From DASQEH01 sp963765725 (lineage in GTDB: Bacteria; Actinomycetota; Actinomycetes; Propionibacteriales; Nocardioidaceae), in assembly GCA_963765725.1 (NCBI GenBank), contig CAVXXI010000003.1, positions 1,488,001-1,552,000 on the forward strand: a stretch of 64,000 nt of DNA, written 5' to 3'. Both the position numbers and the translations under genes were made by a program. Position 1 is the stretch's first letter; every line of letters begins with the position of its first letter. Positions 1 to 9,599 of this stretch are shown in pieces. Below the pieces are notes generated by a model that was not told where the DNA came from, did no database searches, and saw only the letters and a list, made by a program, of their open reading frames with translations.

Positions 1-2
1 AG

Positions 3-185
3 GGTGACGAGGCAGTCGACGTCGTTCGTGCCATCAACGGGGCGACCGACGGACGCAAGGCGGCTCCCGGCTCCATCCGTGGCGACCTCAGTCTGTCGAA
101 CCGCGAGAACCTCGTACACGGGTCCGACTCCGTACAGTCGGCGCAACGCGAGATCACGCTCTGGTTCCCGGACCTGACCGACTGA
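3..185 (+). CDS. ndk: Nucleoside diphosphate kinase, C-terminal part (cut by window edge)
   Basis: The first 60 codons readable from the window edge end at a TGA at 183-185. They give the typical NDK C-terminus: ATDGRKAAPGSIRGDL, then SNRENLVHGSDS, ending in a WFP motif. The family transfers the gamma phosphate between nucleoside triphosphates and diphosphates through a histidine; that His lies in the HGSDS segment seen here. The N-terminal half is outside the window. It is followed by a 22-bp repeat array and then mreB on the same strand, a gene order common in Actinomycetota. Confidence 0.93.
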   Translation, partial: GDEAVDVVRAINGATDGRKAAPGSIRGDLSLSNRENLVHGSDSVQSAQREITLWFPDLTD

Positions 186-195
186 ACTCACGCTT

Positions 196-282
196 CGACC
201 GCACATTCGCGCCCGCTCGGCGGGACATTTGCGCCGCTCGACCGGACATTTGCGCCCTCTCGACCGGGCATTTGCGCCCAGT
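196..282. repeat. 22-bp repeat array A, four units, CGACC orientation
   Basis: Four head-to-tail units start at 196, 218, 239 and 261, each built around the core GGACATTTGCGCCCGCT. The second unit is one base short. The array fills the gap between the ndk stop and the mreB leader and contains no convincing gene. It belongs to the family described in the findings. Confidence 0.85.
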
Positions 283-445
283 CGTGAGAAGTCGCCGGCT
301 GTGTCGAAGTGTCGGCGCGGTGTAGGGAGTCAGCGGACCTACATTGAGGAGGCGGCCGACGGGGCGATCCGGCCCGGGCAGGTCGCTGCTCCCCGGCCTC
401 GGGAGCATCACGTACATCCCTGCACGAGAAGGCTGGGTCCCACAG

Positions 446-1471
446 ATGGCCAACAGCATCATCGGTCGCGACATGGCGGTCGATCTCGGCACCGCCAACA
501 CCTTGGTGTACGTCCGCGGCCGCGGCGTGATGCTGAACGAGCCGTCCGTCGTGGCCATGAACGCCCAGACCCGCGAGATCCTCGCCGTGGGCGCCGAGGC
601 CAAGCGGATGATCGGCCGCACCCCTGACCACATAAGCGCCATCCGGCCTCTCCGCGACGGCGTGATCGCGGACTTCGAGGCGACCGAGCAGATGTTGCGC
701 TTCTTCATCCAGCGCGTACATCGACGCCGGTACTTCGCCAAGCCCCGCCTGGTCATCTGCGTCCCGTCGGGTATCACCGCCGTCGAGCAGCGGGCCGTGA
801 AGGAGGCGGGGTACCAGGCAGGCGCGCGCCGCGTGTACATCATCGAGGAGCCGATGGCTGCCGCGATAGGCGCCGGGCTCCCGGTGCACGAAGCGACCGG
901 GAACATGGTCGTCGACATCGGCGGCGGTACGACGGAAGTCGCCGTCATCAGTCTCGGTGGCATCGTGACGAGCCAGTCGATCCGCACCGCCGGCGACGAC
1001 CTCGACTCGGCGATCATCGCCTGGATGAAGAAGGAGTACTCCCTGATGCTGGGGGAGCGCACCGCCGAGGAGATCAAGCTGGTCCTCGGGTCCGCCTTCC
1101 CGTTGCCGGACGAGCCGGAGGCCGAGATCCGCGGCCGCGACATGGTCAGCGGCCTCCCGCGCAACGTCGTCGTGTCCTCCGCCGAGGTACGCCAGGCGCT
1201 CGAGGAGCCTCTGCACGCCATCGTCGACTCCGTACGCGTGACGCTCGACAAGACTCCCCCCGAGCTTGCCGGCGACATCATGGACCGCGGCGTCGTCCTC
1301 ACCGGTGGTGGTGCCCTGCTCAGAGGGCTCGACGAGCGGCTCCGGCACGAGACCGGAATGCCCGTCCACGTTGCCGACACCCCCCTCGACTCGGTGGCGC
1401 TCGGCGCGGGCAAGTGCGTCGAGGAGTTCGAGGCGCTCCAGCAGGTGCTCGTCTCCGAGCCACGGCGATGA
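446..1471 (+). CDS. mreB: Rod shape-determining protein MreB
   Basis: A 341-residue actin-like ATPase that polymerises under the membrane and guides lateral peptidoglycan synthesis. The phosphate-1 loop DLGTANT is at residues 13-19, the second phosphate loop appears as VVDIGGGTTEVAV and the adenosine motif as LTGGGALLRGL. The ATG at 446 was chosen because the family starts just before the first loop; the open frame reaches further upstream but that extension has no family character. It is the first gene of an mreB-mreC-mreD-PBP2-rodA run, and its stop overlaps the mreC start (ATGA). Confidence 0.97.
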   Translation: MANSIIGRDMAVDLGTANTLVYVRGRGVMLNEPSVVAMNAQTREILAVGAEAKRMIGRTPDHISAIRPLRDGVIADFEATEQMLRFFIQRVHRRRYFAKPRLVICVPSGITAVEQRAVKEAGYQAGARRVYIIEEPMAAAIGAGLPVHEATGNMVVDIGGGTTEVAVISLGGIVTSQSIRTAGDDLDSAIIAWMKKEYSLMLGERTAEEIKLVLGSAFPLPDEPEAEIRGRDMVSGLPRNVVVSSAEVRQALEEPLHAIVDSVRVTLDKTPPELAGDIMDRGVVLTGGGALLRGLDERLRHETGMPVHVADTPLDSVALGAGKCVEEFEALQQVLVSEPRR

Positions 1472-2352
1472 CCCCGGTCGAGCCGCGGCGCTCCCGGGCC
1501 GTCGTCGGGCTCCTCGTCCTCGCGTCGCTGACGCTGCTGACCGTCGACGCCAGCTCGTCGTCGAAGAGCTCCCCGGTCGACCCTCTGCGGTCCGCCGTGG
1601 CGGCCGTGCTCGGGCCGGTCGAGCGCGGTGCGACCGCCGCGCTCACACCGGTCACCGACATCCCCGGCTACCTCAGCGGGGTCCAAGCCCTGCGCCGCCG
1701 CAGCGACGCCCTCGAAGCGTCGAACCACACGCTCGTACAGCGCCTGCGCGTCGCCCAGGCCGTCCAACAGCCCCGCGCGGCCGAGATCCGCGGAATGACC
1801 CGGTTCGCGGACGCGAGCTCACTCGAGCTGGTCCCGGCCCAGGTCGTCGCGCTCGGACCGGCGCAGTCCTTCTCCCGTACCGTGACGATCGACGCCGGTA
1901 CCAGCTCCGGCGTCGTACCCGACCTGACAGTGGTGAACGCCGACGGGCTCGTCGGCCGGGTGATCGCGGCGACGACGTCGACGGCGACGGTACTGCTCAT
2001 CATCGACTCCAAGTCGACGGTTGGCGGCCGGCTGGGTGCGTCGATGGAGCTCGGCTTCCTCGAGGGCGACGGGGACATCAGCGCGAACGGGTCCCTCCAG
2101 CTGAGCCTGGTCGACCACCTCGTCTCCGCTCGCGTCGGCGACACGGTCGTGAGCTGGGGCTCGCGCGGTGGCTCGCCGTACGTCGCCGGGGTGCCGATCG
2201 GGCAGGTGGCGTCGGTGCGGTCCTCGCCCGCCGAGCTTACCCAGACGGCGACGATCCGGCCGTACGTGAACTTCTCCTCACTCGACCTGGTGGGGGTCGT
2301 CACCTCCTCGCACACCGCGAGCACGCAGCTGGCGCAGGGGAGCTCTCGATGA
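1468..2352 (+). CDS. mreC: Rod shape-determining protein MreC
   Basis: A 294-residue protein with a short cytoplasmic N-terminus, one membrane segment (about residues 12-27, VVGLLVLASLTLLTV) and an extracytoplasmic part rich in beta strands. A coiled-coil-like segment (ALRRRSDALEASNHTLVQRL) precedes the typical GLVGRV core. MreC family members bridge MreB/MreD and the elongation PBP2. The ATG at 1468 overlaps the mreB stop by 4 nt and the mreC stop overlaps the mreD start in the same way, so the genes are translationally coupled. Confidence 0.95.
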   Translation: MTPVEPRRSRAVVGLLVLASLTLLTVDASSSSKSSPVDPLRSAVAAVLGPVERGATAALTPVTDIPGYLSGVQALRRRSDALEASNHTLVQRLRVAQAVQQPRAAEIRGMTRFADASSLELVPAQVVALGPAQSFSRTVTIDAGTSSGVVPDLTVVNADGLVGRVIAATTSTATVLLIIDSKSTVGGRLGASMELGFLEGDGDISANGSLQLSLVDHLVSARVGDTVVSWGSRGGSPYVAGVPIGQVASVRSSPAELTQTATIRPYVNFSSLDLVGVVTSSHTASTQLAQGSSR

Positions 2353-2864
2353 CCGGGCGGGTCCTGCGCGTCGTCTCCATGGCCGTGGTCGTCGTCGTCG
2401 CGGTGACGCTGCAGCTGACGCTCTTCAGCCACTTCTCGTTCGACGGCGTGGCGCCCGACCTCGCGCTGCTCGTCGTGCTCGGCGCCGCACTCGTCCGCGG
2501 GCCGGACTACGCCGCGGTCGTGGGCTTCGGCGCAGGGCTCGTGCTCGACCTCGCACCTCCGGCGGACCACACGGCCGGACGGTGGGCGCTGTCGCTCGTC
2601 CTCGTCGGCTACCTCACCGGCCTCGCCCGTCCCGACGGCGACATCTCCAAGGGCGGCACCCTGCTCATGGCCGCCGCGGCGGCGTTCATCGGCACGTCGG
2701 TGTTCGCCTTCTCCGGGATGGTGCTGGGCGACCCGGGCGTCACGGTCGCGTCCGCGTTCGAGGTCGTGCCGCGCGCGGTCGGGTACGACGTGCTCGTCAC
2801 GCCGATCGTGGTCCCGCTCGTCGTACTGCTCCTGCGACGCCTCCAGCCCGCCCCGCGGTGGTGA
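2349..2864 (+). CDS. mreD: Rod shape-determining protein MreD
   Basis: A 171-residue hydrophobic protein with about five membrane helices, starting MTGRVLRVVSMAVVV. Size and hydrophobic pattern fit MreD, the membrane partner of MreC in the elongasome; the family has little fixed sequence, so position between mreC and the PBP2 gene carries much of the call. The ATG overlaps the mreC stop. Its stop is 7 nt before the GTG of the PBP2 gene. Confidence 0.92.
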   Translation: MTGRVLRVVSMAVVVVVAVTLQLTLFSHFSFDGVAPDLALLVVLGAALVRGPDYAAVVGFGAGLVLDLAPPADHTAGRWALSLVLVGYLTGLARPDGDISKGGTLLMAAAAAFIGTSVFAFSGMVLGDPGVTVASAFEVVPRAVGYDVLVTPIVVPLVVLLLRRLQPAPRW

Positions 2865-2871
2865 GCCGGGC

Positions 2872-4977
2872 GTGCTGAGCTCCCGGTCGCGGCTGCGCCT
2901 CGTCGTCGTCCAGGTCATGGTCGTCTCGCTGTTCGTCACGCTCCTCGCCCGGCTGTGGTACATCCAGGTCGTCGGCGGCGACACGTACCATGCGGCAGCC
3001 GAGCAGAACACGCTGCGCGACGTCGCCATCCCTGCCCCGAGGGGCTTGATCGTCGACGCCGAAGGGCGCCCGCTCGTCGCGAACCGGACGTCGTGGGTGG
3101 TGACCGTCGACAGAGACGTGCTCGACGGGCTCCGCCCGCACCGCAGGCGCGCGGTGGTCGGCCGGCTGGCCGCCACCCTCGGTCTGTCCCGGCAGGAGCT
3201 GCTGCGGCGCACGAAGATCTGCGGTGAAGCCGGAGCCGCCCGCGCGCCGCTGTGCTGGAACGGCAGCCCGTACGAGCCTGTCCCCGTCGCCGAGGACGTC
3301 TCGGAGGCGCTGGCGGCAACGATCCTCGAGCGCTCGGAGGACTACCCGGGCGTGACCGCGGAAGCCCGCAAGGTGCGCACCTACCCCGCGCCGTTCGGCG
3401 TCAATGCCGCGCATCTGCTGGGTTACGACTCACCCATCACCTCCCACGAGGTGAAGGTCGCCGACGCGGGCGGCCGGTCAGCGGTGAGCCCCCTGTCCGT
3501 CGTCGGGAGGACCGGTCTGGAGTACACCTACAACAGGTACCTGCGGGGCGACTCGGGACAGCACGAGGTGTCCGTCGACTCGATGGGCCGTGTCATCTCC
3601 GGCGGCCCCCAGAGCGCACCGACGCCGGGCGACACCCTCGTCACGAGCCTCGACGCGAAGATCCAGGCGCTCGCCGAGAAGGAGCTCGCTCGGTCCATCG
3701 ACGTGGCACGGCACACGGTCGACCCGGTCACGCATCGCCGCTACGTGGCCGACTCCGGCTCGGTCGTGGTCCTCGACGCCAAGAACGGCCGGGTCGTGGC
3801 GATGGCGAGCAACCCGACGTACAACCCGGCCCTCTGGGTCGGCGGTATCACCCAGCGCGACCTGAGCCGGCTGTACAGCGCCAAGGCCGACCAGCCCCTC
3901 CTCAGCCGGGCGATGCAGGGGCTCTTCGCGCCCGGGTCGACTTTCAAGCCCTTCACCACGGCGGCAGCTCTCACGCACGGGTACTCGACGCACGACCGTC
4001 TCGACTGCTCATCGTCGCTGACGGTCGGCGATCGGGTGTTCAAGAACTACGAGTCCGCCGCGTACGGCCCCATCACGTTCGCCCAGGCGCTGCAGCTGTC
4101 GTGCGACACCTTCTTCTACCGCGTCGGCTACGCGAAATGGCTGCAGGAAGGCGGGGACTCCGGCGACGTCTCGGTCAAGGACCCGCTCGTACAGAACGCC
4201 AAGAACTTCGGGTTCGGCCGCCGTACGGGCATCGACATCCCCGGCGAGGTTCCCGGGCGGATCGCCGACCGCAAGTGGAAGCTGTCTTACTGGAAGGCCA
4301 ACAAGGCGTACTACTGCAAGCTGGGCAAGGAAGCGGGCACCGACTACATCCACGTCTTCGCACGTGAGTTCTGTGTCGACGGGTGGCGCTACCGCGCTGG
4401 AGACGCCGTGAACTTCGCCATCGGGCAGGGCGACACCGTCTTGACCCCGCTCCAGCTCGCGGTGGGGTACGCGGCGATCAGCAACGGCGGGACCCTGTGG
4501 GAGCCACGCGTCGGCAAGGCGATCATCGACCCCGCAGGCAACCTCGTACGCCGGATCCCACCGAAGGCCGCGGGCAAGGTGCCGATCCCGCACCGCGTCC
4601 TGCACTACATCGACCACGCGCTGGAGGGCACCGGCAAGGTCGGCACGATGGCCTGGAAGATGGGTGGCTTCCCGCTCAACCAGGTCAAGGTCCGGTTCAA
4701 GACGGGGACGGCGGAGGTGTACGGCAAGCAGACGACCTCGTGGGTCGCCAGCTATGACAAGCAGTACGTCGTCGTCATGCAGATCTCGCAGGGGGGTACC
4801 GGCTCCGGCACCTCGGGCGAGGCCGTGCGCCATATCTGGGAGGCGCTGTACGGCATCCACGGCAGCTCGGTCGTCCCGGCGGACGCGGCCGAGCCGGGTG
4901 CCCACCCGCCGGCCGGGCTGCCGGCTTTCAGGCGCGACGGCCAGATCGAGCCACCGCCGGTTCGGCGGCCCCGGTGA
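2872..4977 (+). CDS. mrdA: Penicillin-binding protein 2, elongation transpeptidase
   Basis: A 701-residue class B PBP with an N-terminal membrane anchor (about residues 9-27), a dimerisation domain and a C-terminal transpeptidase domain. The active-site motifs are visible: STFK at 356-359 (nucleophile Ser356), SCD at 410-412 in the SxN position, and KTG at 610-612. An SxD second motif is usual for PBP2-type enzymes. It crosslinks peptidoglycan together with RodA, encoded next with a 4-nt overlap. GTG start at 2872. The C-terminal tail is Pro/Ala-rich. Confidence 0.96.
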   Translation: MLSSRSRLRLVVVQVMVVSLFVTLLARLWYIQVVGGDTYHAAAEQNTLRDVAIPAPRGLIVDAEGRPLVANRTSWVVTVDRDVLDGLRPHRRRAVVGRLAATLGLSRQELLRRTKICGEAGAARAPLCWNGSPYEPVPVAEDVSEALAATILERSEDYPGVTAEARKVRTYPAPFGVNAAHLLGYDSPITSHEVKVADAGGRSAVSPLSVVGRTGLEYTYNRYLRGDSGQHEVSVDSMGRVISGGPQSAPTPGDTLVTSLDAKIQALAEKELARSIDVARHTVDPVTHRRYVADSGSVVVLDAKNGRVVAMASNPTYNPALWVGGITQRDLSRLYSAKADQPLLSRAMQGLFAPGSTFKPFTTAAALTHGYSTHDRLDCSSSLTVGDRVFKNYESAAYGPITFAQALQLSCDTFFYRVGYAKWLQEGGDSGDVSVKDPLVQNAKNFGFGRRTGIDIPGEVPGRIADRKWKLSYWKANKAYYCKLGKEAGTDYIHVFAREFCVDGWRYRAGDAVNFAIGQGDTVLTPLQLAVGYAAISNGGTLWEPRVGKAIIDPAGNLVRRIPPKAAGKVPIPHRVLHYIDHALEGTGKVGTMAWKMGGFPLNQVKVRFKTGTAEVYGKQTTSWVASYDKQYVVVMQISQGGTGSGTSGEAVRHIWEALYGIHGSSVVPADAAEPGAHPPAGLPAFRRDGQIEPPPVRRPR

Positions 4978-6212
4978 TGGTCGCGACCTCGACGCTGAGC
5001 ACGACCCGGAGCAGCCGGCGCGTCAACGTCACGGAGAGCCGGGCGCTGTGGCGGCGCCTGGACTGGACACTGCTGATGTCGGCTGCGGCGCTGCTGGTCA
5101 TCGGCAGCCTGCTGGTCTGGTCGGCGACGGCGGGCAACGCCGCCCTGACCGGCAACCACCCGACGTCCTTTCTCGTACGCCACCTGACCAACATCGCCAT
5201 CGGGACCGTCCTGGCCGTCGTGATCGCGGCCACCGACCACCGCTGGGTTCGCATCTGGGCACCACTCGTGTACCTCGGTGGGATCGTCGGGCTGCTGCTC
5301 GTGCTGTCACCGGTCGGCGCGGTGGTCAACGGGTCGCGCTCGTGGATCCTGGTCGGCGGGCTCTCGCTGCAGCCCGCCGAGCTCGCCAAGCTCGGTGTCG
5401 TCGCCGGCATGGCGCTGATCCTCGCGGAGAAGACCGAGACCCACCGTGGGGAGACGGTGCTGCGCAGCTGGGATGTCGTCGCCGCGCTGGCCGTCGCGGG
5501 CGTACCCGCGCTGCTGATCCTCGCTCAGCCGGACCTCGGCACCCTGCTCGTCCTGACGGTCATGGTCTTCGGACTGGTCGCGGTGGCCGGGGCGCCCAAG
5601 CGATGGCTGTTCGGGCTGGCGGCGGTAGCGGCCGGGAGCGGGGTCGCGGCCGTCCAGCTCGGCGTGCTCAAGGGTTACCAGCTGCTGCGCTTCCGCGCGT
5701 TCATCGACCCCAGCCTCGACCCGCGTGGTGCCGGCTACAACACCACCCAGGCCCGGATCGCAATCGGCAACGGCGGCCTCTTCGGACAGGGCCTGTTCCA
5801 CGGCTCGCAGACGCAGTCGGGCTTCGTGCCCGAGCAGCACACCGACTTCGTCTTCACGGTCGCGGGGGAGGAGCTGGGGCTCGTGGGAGCCGGTGCCGTC
5901 ATCGCGTTGTTCGTCGTGCTGCTGTGGCGGGCGGCCACGATCGCGTCGCGGGCCGACGACATGTTCGGGCGGCTGGCCGGGGCGGGGATCGTGTGCTGGT
6001 TCGGTTTCCAGGCGTTCCAGAACATCGGCATGTGCCTGGGGATCATGCCTGTCACCGGCGTGCCGCTGCCGCTCGTGTCGTACGGCGGCACCTCGATGTT
6101 CGCCTCCCTGATGGCGCTCGGGCTCCTCCTGAACATCCACCTCCGTACCGAAGGCTCGCTGGGCCTCGGCATCATCCTGCGAAGCCGGATGGCGCGCTCG
6201 CGTCGTTTCTGA
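4974..6212 (+). CDS. rodA: Peptidoglycan glycosyltransferase RodA (SEDS family)
   Basis: A 412-residue polytopic membrane protein with about ten helices. The conserved SEDS stretch is clear: SLQPAELAKLG near residue 125, LLILAQPDLGT, and near the end PLPLVSYGGTSM. SEDS proteins polymerise glycan strands from lipid II and work as a pair with a class B PBP, here the gene immediately upstream. The GTG at 4974 overlaps the PBP2 stop; an ATG at 4977 is an equally possible start. This is the last gene of the elongation operon. Confidence 0.95.
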   Translation: MMVATSTLSTTRSSRRVNVTESRALWRRLDWTLLMSAAALLVIGSLLVWSATAGNAALTGNHPTSFLVRHLTNIAIGTVLAVVIAATDHRWVRIWAPLVYLGGIVGLLLVLSPVGAVVNGSRSWILVGGLSLQPAELAKLGVVAGMALILAEKTETHRGETVLRSWDVVAALAVAGVPALLILAQPDLGTLLVLTVMVFGLVAVAGAPKRWLFGLAAVAAGSGVAAVQLGVLKGYQLLRFRAFIDPSLDPRGAGYNTTQARIAIGNGGLFGQGLFHGSQTQSGFVPEQHTDFVFTVAGEELGLVGAGAVIALFVVLLWRAATIASRADDMFGRLAGAGIVCWFGFQAFQNIGMCLGIMPVTGVPLPLVSYGGTSMFASLMALGLLLNIHLRTEGSLGLGIILRSRMARSRRF

Positions 6213-6265
6213 GCTGACCCCGGAGCATTCCGGGGTGTCTCCGGCCGGGGCGGCTGCTCGCGACG

Positions 6266-6859
6266 TCAGCCGCAGTAGCACCACTGGAAGAGCGAGCGCC
6301 AGGTGACCGGCCCGACGACCCCGTCGACGAAGAGGCCGTGGTCGGACTGGTAGCTCCTTACGACGCCGGCCGTGATCGGGCCGTAGTCACCGTCGACGGC
6401 GAGATGGCTGTACCCGAGCGCGTTGAGCCGTCGCTGTACGAGGGCCACATCCCAGCGGTACGCGCTGCTCAGCGACGTCGACAGCGACGTACCGGGCCAG
6501 AGCGGGCCGGTACCGTCGCTCACGGTAGGAGCGGGCTCGGCTGGAGGGACCACCGTGACGATGATGCTCGGCATGGGCGCCGTCTCGTGGACCGTCACCG
6601 TGGCGCGCTTCCTCGGAGGTCGCGGGGCGTGGATCCGCGGGGAGGTGGCGCGGCCACCGCCGGCGGGGGCCGGTGTCGTCGTGGTGCCGGTCTGCGGTGC
6701 ACTGGGCGGCTGCGTCACGGTCACGGTCGATGCCGCCGAGTCGTTGACATGTCCCGCCGAGCCGCAGCCCGCCAGCAGCGCCAACGTGGCGGCCGCCGTT
6801 CCCGCTGCCACGGCTCCAGATCGGTGCCTGGCGCTGCCTCGTGCCTCTCGGTGCGCCAC
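6266..6859 (-). CDS. Putative lipoprotein with C-terminal peptidoglycan-binding domain
   Basis: A 197-residue protein with a lipoprotein signal: hydrophobic segment and lipobox LLAGC with Cys32 as the expected lipidated residue. A Thr/Pro/Ala-rich linker follows, then a C-terminal domain with VQRRLNALGYSHLAVDGDYGP and GVVGPVTWRSLF, which is the PG_binding_1 pattern. It probably attaches to the outer face of the membrane and contacts peptidoglycan. It converges on rodA with a 53-nt gap. The start is a GTG at 6859. Biological role unknown. Confidence 0.85.
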   Translation of the reverse strand: MAHREARGSARHRSGAVAAGTAAATLALLAGCGSAGHVNDSAASTVTVTQPPSAPQTGTTTTPAPAGGGRATSPRIHAPRPPRKRATVTVHETAPMPSIIVTVVPPAEPAPTVSDGTGPLWPGTSLSTSLSSAYRWDVALVQRRLNALGYSHLAVDGDYGPITAGVVRSYQSDHGLFVDGVVGPVTWRSLFQWCYCG

Positions 6860-7060
6860 CTGTCCCCCGGTCCCGGGCGCGCAGCCGACGCTGGTCGGCG
6901 TCGTACGGGCCGTCGCTCACCCGACACGGTACGTGACGGCGGGAGGGTCCGAGCGCGAATCGTGAAGCCGGCGAGGGGCCCGGTGTCGCGCTGTGAGCTG
7001 CCATCGCGCCACGGCGTAGGCTTTGCGGTTTCCAGCCAACCACCGGGAGAGCCGTCACCC

Positions 7061-8983
7061 ATGCCCGTCGAGTCCGTGTTCGCGAAGCTCGAGCCGCTGC
7101 TGCCGACCGTGCAGAAGCCGATCCAGTACGTCGGCGGCGAGCTCAACTCGACGACGAAGGACTGGGACGCCGTCCGGGTGCGCTGGGCGCTGATGTACCC
7201 CGACGCGTACGAGGTCGGGCTGCCCAACCAGGGTGTGCAGATCCTGTACGAGGTGCTCAACGAGCGCGACTGGATCCTCGCCGAGCGCACCTATGCGGTG
7301 TTCGCCGACATGGAGCAGGTAATGCGCACGCACGGCATCCCGCAGTTCACGGTCGACGGCCACCGCCCGGTGGGGGAGTTCGACGTGCTCGGGGTGTCCT
7401 TCGCCACGGAGCTCGGCTACACGAACCTGCTGACGGCGCTCGACCTGAGCGGCGTCGCGCTGCACGCCGCCGACCGGCTCGACACCGACCCGATCGTGCT
7501 CGCCGGAGGGCACTCCGCGTTCAACCCCGAGCCGGTGGCCGCGTTCATCGACGCCGCGGTACTCGGCGACGGCGAGGAGATCGTGCTCGCGATCAGCGAG
7601 GTGATCCGGGAGTGGAAGGACGACGGACGTCCCGGCGGCCGCGACGGCCTGCTCATGCGGCTGGCGAGGTCGGGAGGGGTGTACGTCCCGAAGTTCTACG
7701 ACGTCGACTACCTCGACGACGGGCGCATCGCACGGGTGGTCCCCAACCGTCAGGGCGTGCCTGCTCGCGTGTACAAGCACACGCTGATGGACCTCGACTC
7801 GTGGCCGTACCCGCGCAAGCCGCTCGTGCCCCTGGCGGAGACGGTGCACGAGCGGTACTCGGTGGAGATCTTCCGCGGCTGTACACGCGGCTGCCGGTTC
7901 TGCCAGGCGGGGATGATCACCCGACCCGTCCGAGAGCGCTCGATCACCACGATCGCCGACATGGTGGACAACGGCATCAAGAAGTCCGGTTTCGAGGAGG
8001 TCGGGCTGCTGTCGCTGTCCTCGGCCGACCACAGCGAGATCGCCGAGGTGGCCAAGGGGCTCGGGGACCGGTACGAGGGCACGAACGTGTCGCTGTCACT
8101 CCCGTCGACGCGTGTAGACGCCTTCAACATCACGCTGGCCAACGAGTTCTCGCGCAACGGGCGGCGCTCCGGCCTGACCTTCGCGCCGGAGGGCGGCTCA
8201 GAACGACTGCGCAAGGTCATCAACAAGATGGTCTCGGAGGAGGACCTGATCCGTACCGTTGCCGCGGCGTACTCGCACGGCTGGCGGCAGGTCAAGCTCT
8301 ACTTCATGTGCGGTCTGCCCACCGAGACCGACGAGGACGTGCTGGCGATCGCCGACCTGGCGAAGAAGGTGATCGCCACCGGGCGGGAGGTGTCGGGACG
8401 CCGGGACATCCGGTGCACGGTGTCGATCGGCGGCTTCGTCCCCAAGCCGCACACGCCGTTCCAGTGGGCCTCGCAGCTCGACCACGAGACGACCGACCAC
8501 CGGCTGCAGCTGCTACGGGACGAGGTGCGCAAGGACAAGCAGTTCGGGCGAGCGATCGGCTTCCGGTACCACGACGGCAAGCCGGGGATCGTCGAAGGGC
8601 TGCTGTCACGCGGTGACCGGCGCGTCGCTGCCGTCGTCGAGGAGGTGTGGCGCCAGGGCGGCCGGTTCGACGGCTGGAGCGAGCACTTCTCCTACGACCG
8701 GTGGGTGGCCGCGACCGAGACCGCGTTCGCCGGTCTGCCGGTCGACCTCGACTGGTACACGGTCCGCGAGCGCGAGTACAGCGAGGTCCTGCCGTGGGAC
8801 CACCTGGACTCCGGGCTCGACCGGGACTGGCTCTGGGAGGACTGGCAGGACGCCCTCAACGAGGTCGAGATCGAGGACTGCCGCTGGTCGCCGTGCTTCG
8901 ACTGCGGCGTGTGCCCCGAGATGGGCACCGACATCCAGGTCGGGCCTACCGGCAAGCAGCTGCTGCCGCTGTCGGTGGTCTGA
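7061..8983 (+). CDS. TIGR03960 family B12-binding/radical SAM protein
   Basis: A 640-residue protein. An N-terminal B12-binding-like domain (MYPDAYEVGLPNQGVQILYEVLN) precedes a radical SAM domain with Cys274, Cys278 and Cys281 in CTRGCRFC, which would hold a 4Fe-4S cluster and S-adenosylmethionine. The C-terminus has more cysteines (CFDCGVCPEMG). The frame is open further upstream, but MPVESVFAKLEPLL after a GGGAGA ribosome site fits the family start. Its usual partner TIGR03936 is often adjacent or fused; here it begins 2.3 kb downstream. Substrate unknown. Confidence 0.92.
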   Translation: MPVESVFAKLEPLLPTVQKPIQYVGGELNSTTKDWDAVRVRWALMYPDAYEVGLPNQGVQILYEVLNERDWILAERTYAVFADMEQVMRTHGIPQFTVDGHRPVGEFDVLGVSFATELGYTNLLTALDLSGVALHAADRLDTDPIVLAGGHSAFNPEPVAAFIDAAVLGDGEEIVLAISEVIREWKDDGRPGGRDGLLMRLARSGGVYVPKFYDVDYLDDGRIARVVPNRQGVPARVYKHTLMDLDSWPYPRKPLVPLAETVHERYSVEIFRGCTRGCRFCQAGMITRPVRERSITTIADMVDNGIKKSGFEEVGLLSLSSADHSEIAEVAKGLGDRYEGTNVSLSLPSTRVDAFNITLANEFSRNGRRSGLTFAPEGGSERLRKVINKMVSEEDLIRTVAAAYSHGWRQVKLYFMCGLPTETDEDVLAIADLAKKVIATGREVSGRRDIRCTVSIGGFVPKPHTPFQWASQLDHETTDHRLQLLRDEVRKDKQFGRAIGFRYHDGKPGIVEGLLSRGDRRVAAVVEEVWRQGGRFDGWSEHFSYDRWVAATETAFAGLPVDLDWYTVREREYSEVLPWDHLDSGLDRDWLWEDWQDALNEVEIEDCRWSPCFDCGVCPEMGTDIQVGPTGKQLLPLSVV

Positions 8984-8988
8984 CGGCC

Positions 8989-9390
8989 GTGGCGGGCGAC
9001 GGCAACGGGAACTGGAACGGGAACAAGGCGGCGGTCGAGCGCTTCGTCGACAGCCTCGAACGCCGCGACTGGGAGGCGTGGGCCGCTCTGCTGGATCCCG
9101 ACGTCGTCTACGAGCTGCCGCAGTCACGGGAGCGGATCCGTGGGCGGGAGCGCTACCTGCAGTTCAACCAGGAGTTCCCCGGGGACTGGCATCTGGAGCT
9201 GAAGGTCGCGATCGCCGACGATCGCAACGGGGTCGCCTGGTTCTGGTGGCGGGTCGGGGCGGAGGAGCCGGGGGAAGCGATGGCGTTCTTCAGGTTCGGC
9301 GACGAAGGGCTGATCACCGCGGTCACGGACTTCTGGCCGGAGCCGTACGATCCGCCCAGCGGGCGCGAACATCTCGTGGAGCGCTGGTAG
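8989..9390 (+). CDS. SnoaL/NTF2-like small protein
   Basis: A 133-residue protein, GTG start 5 nt after the TIGR03960 stop, so probably co-transcribed. After a Gly/Asn-rich start it reads VERFVDSLERRDWEAWAALL followed by a beta-rich half (VVYELPQSRERIRG, LKVAIADD, AWFWWRVG), the helix-then-curved-sheet pattern of SnoaL-like NTF2 proteins. The family includes cyclases, isomerases and proteins of unknown role. No catalytic residue can be assigned safely. Confidence 0.8.
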   Translation: MAGDGNGNWNGNKAAVERFVDSLERRDWEAWAALLDPDVVYELPQSRERIRGRERYLQFNQEFPGDWHLELKVAIADDRNGVAWFWWRVGAEEPGEAMAFFRFGDEGLITAVTDFWPEPYDPPSGREHLVERW

Positions 9391-9437
9391 GCGGAAACCG
9401 TCAACGCTGAGGCACCCTGTTGCCTCGCGGCTGCGGA

Positions 9438-9575
9438 CTACTGGCGCTTCTTGCGGTCGAGGGCTCGCTGCACCCGGGTCTGGGACTGGCCGAGCAGCTT
9501 GGCCAGGATCGGCAGCCGGAACTTGTACGCGACGACGGCGGCGACCACGACCAGGATGAACAAGAAGAACACCAT
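9438..9575 (-). CDS. Small single-pass membrane protein (45 aa)
   Basis: A short frame begins MVFFLFILVVVAAVVAYKF, a clear membrane helix, and continues as a basic amphipathic tail (LLGQSQTRVQRALDRKKRQ). Start ATG on the complement of 9573-9575, stop at 9438-9440. The codon pattern is typical of the local genes, and the frame ends just where non-coding repeats begin. No family is recognised. It converges on the NTF2-like gene and lies beside repeat array B. Confidence 0.6.
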   Translation of the reverse strand: MVFFLFILVVVAAVVAYKFRLPILAKLLGQSQTRVQRALDRKKRQ

Positions 9576-9599
9576 GCGTCCAGAGTACGGACCTCCCGC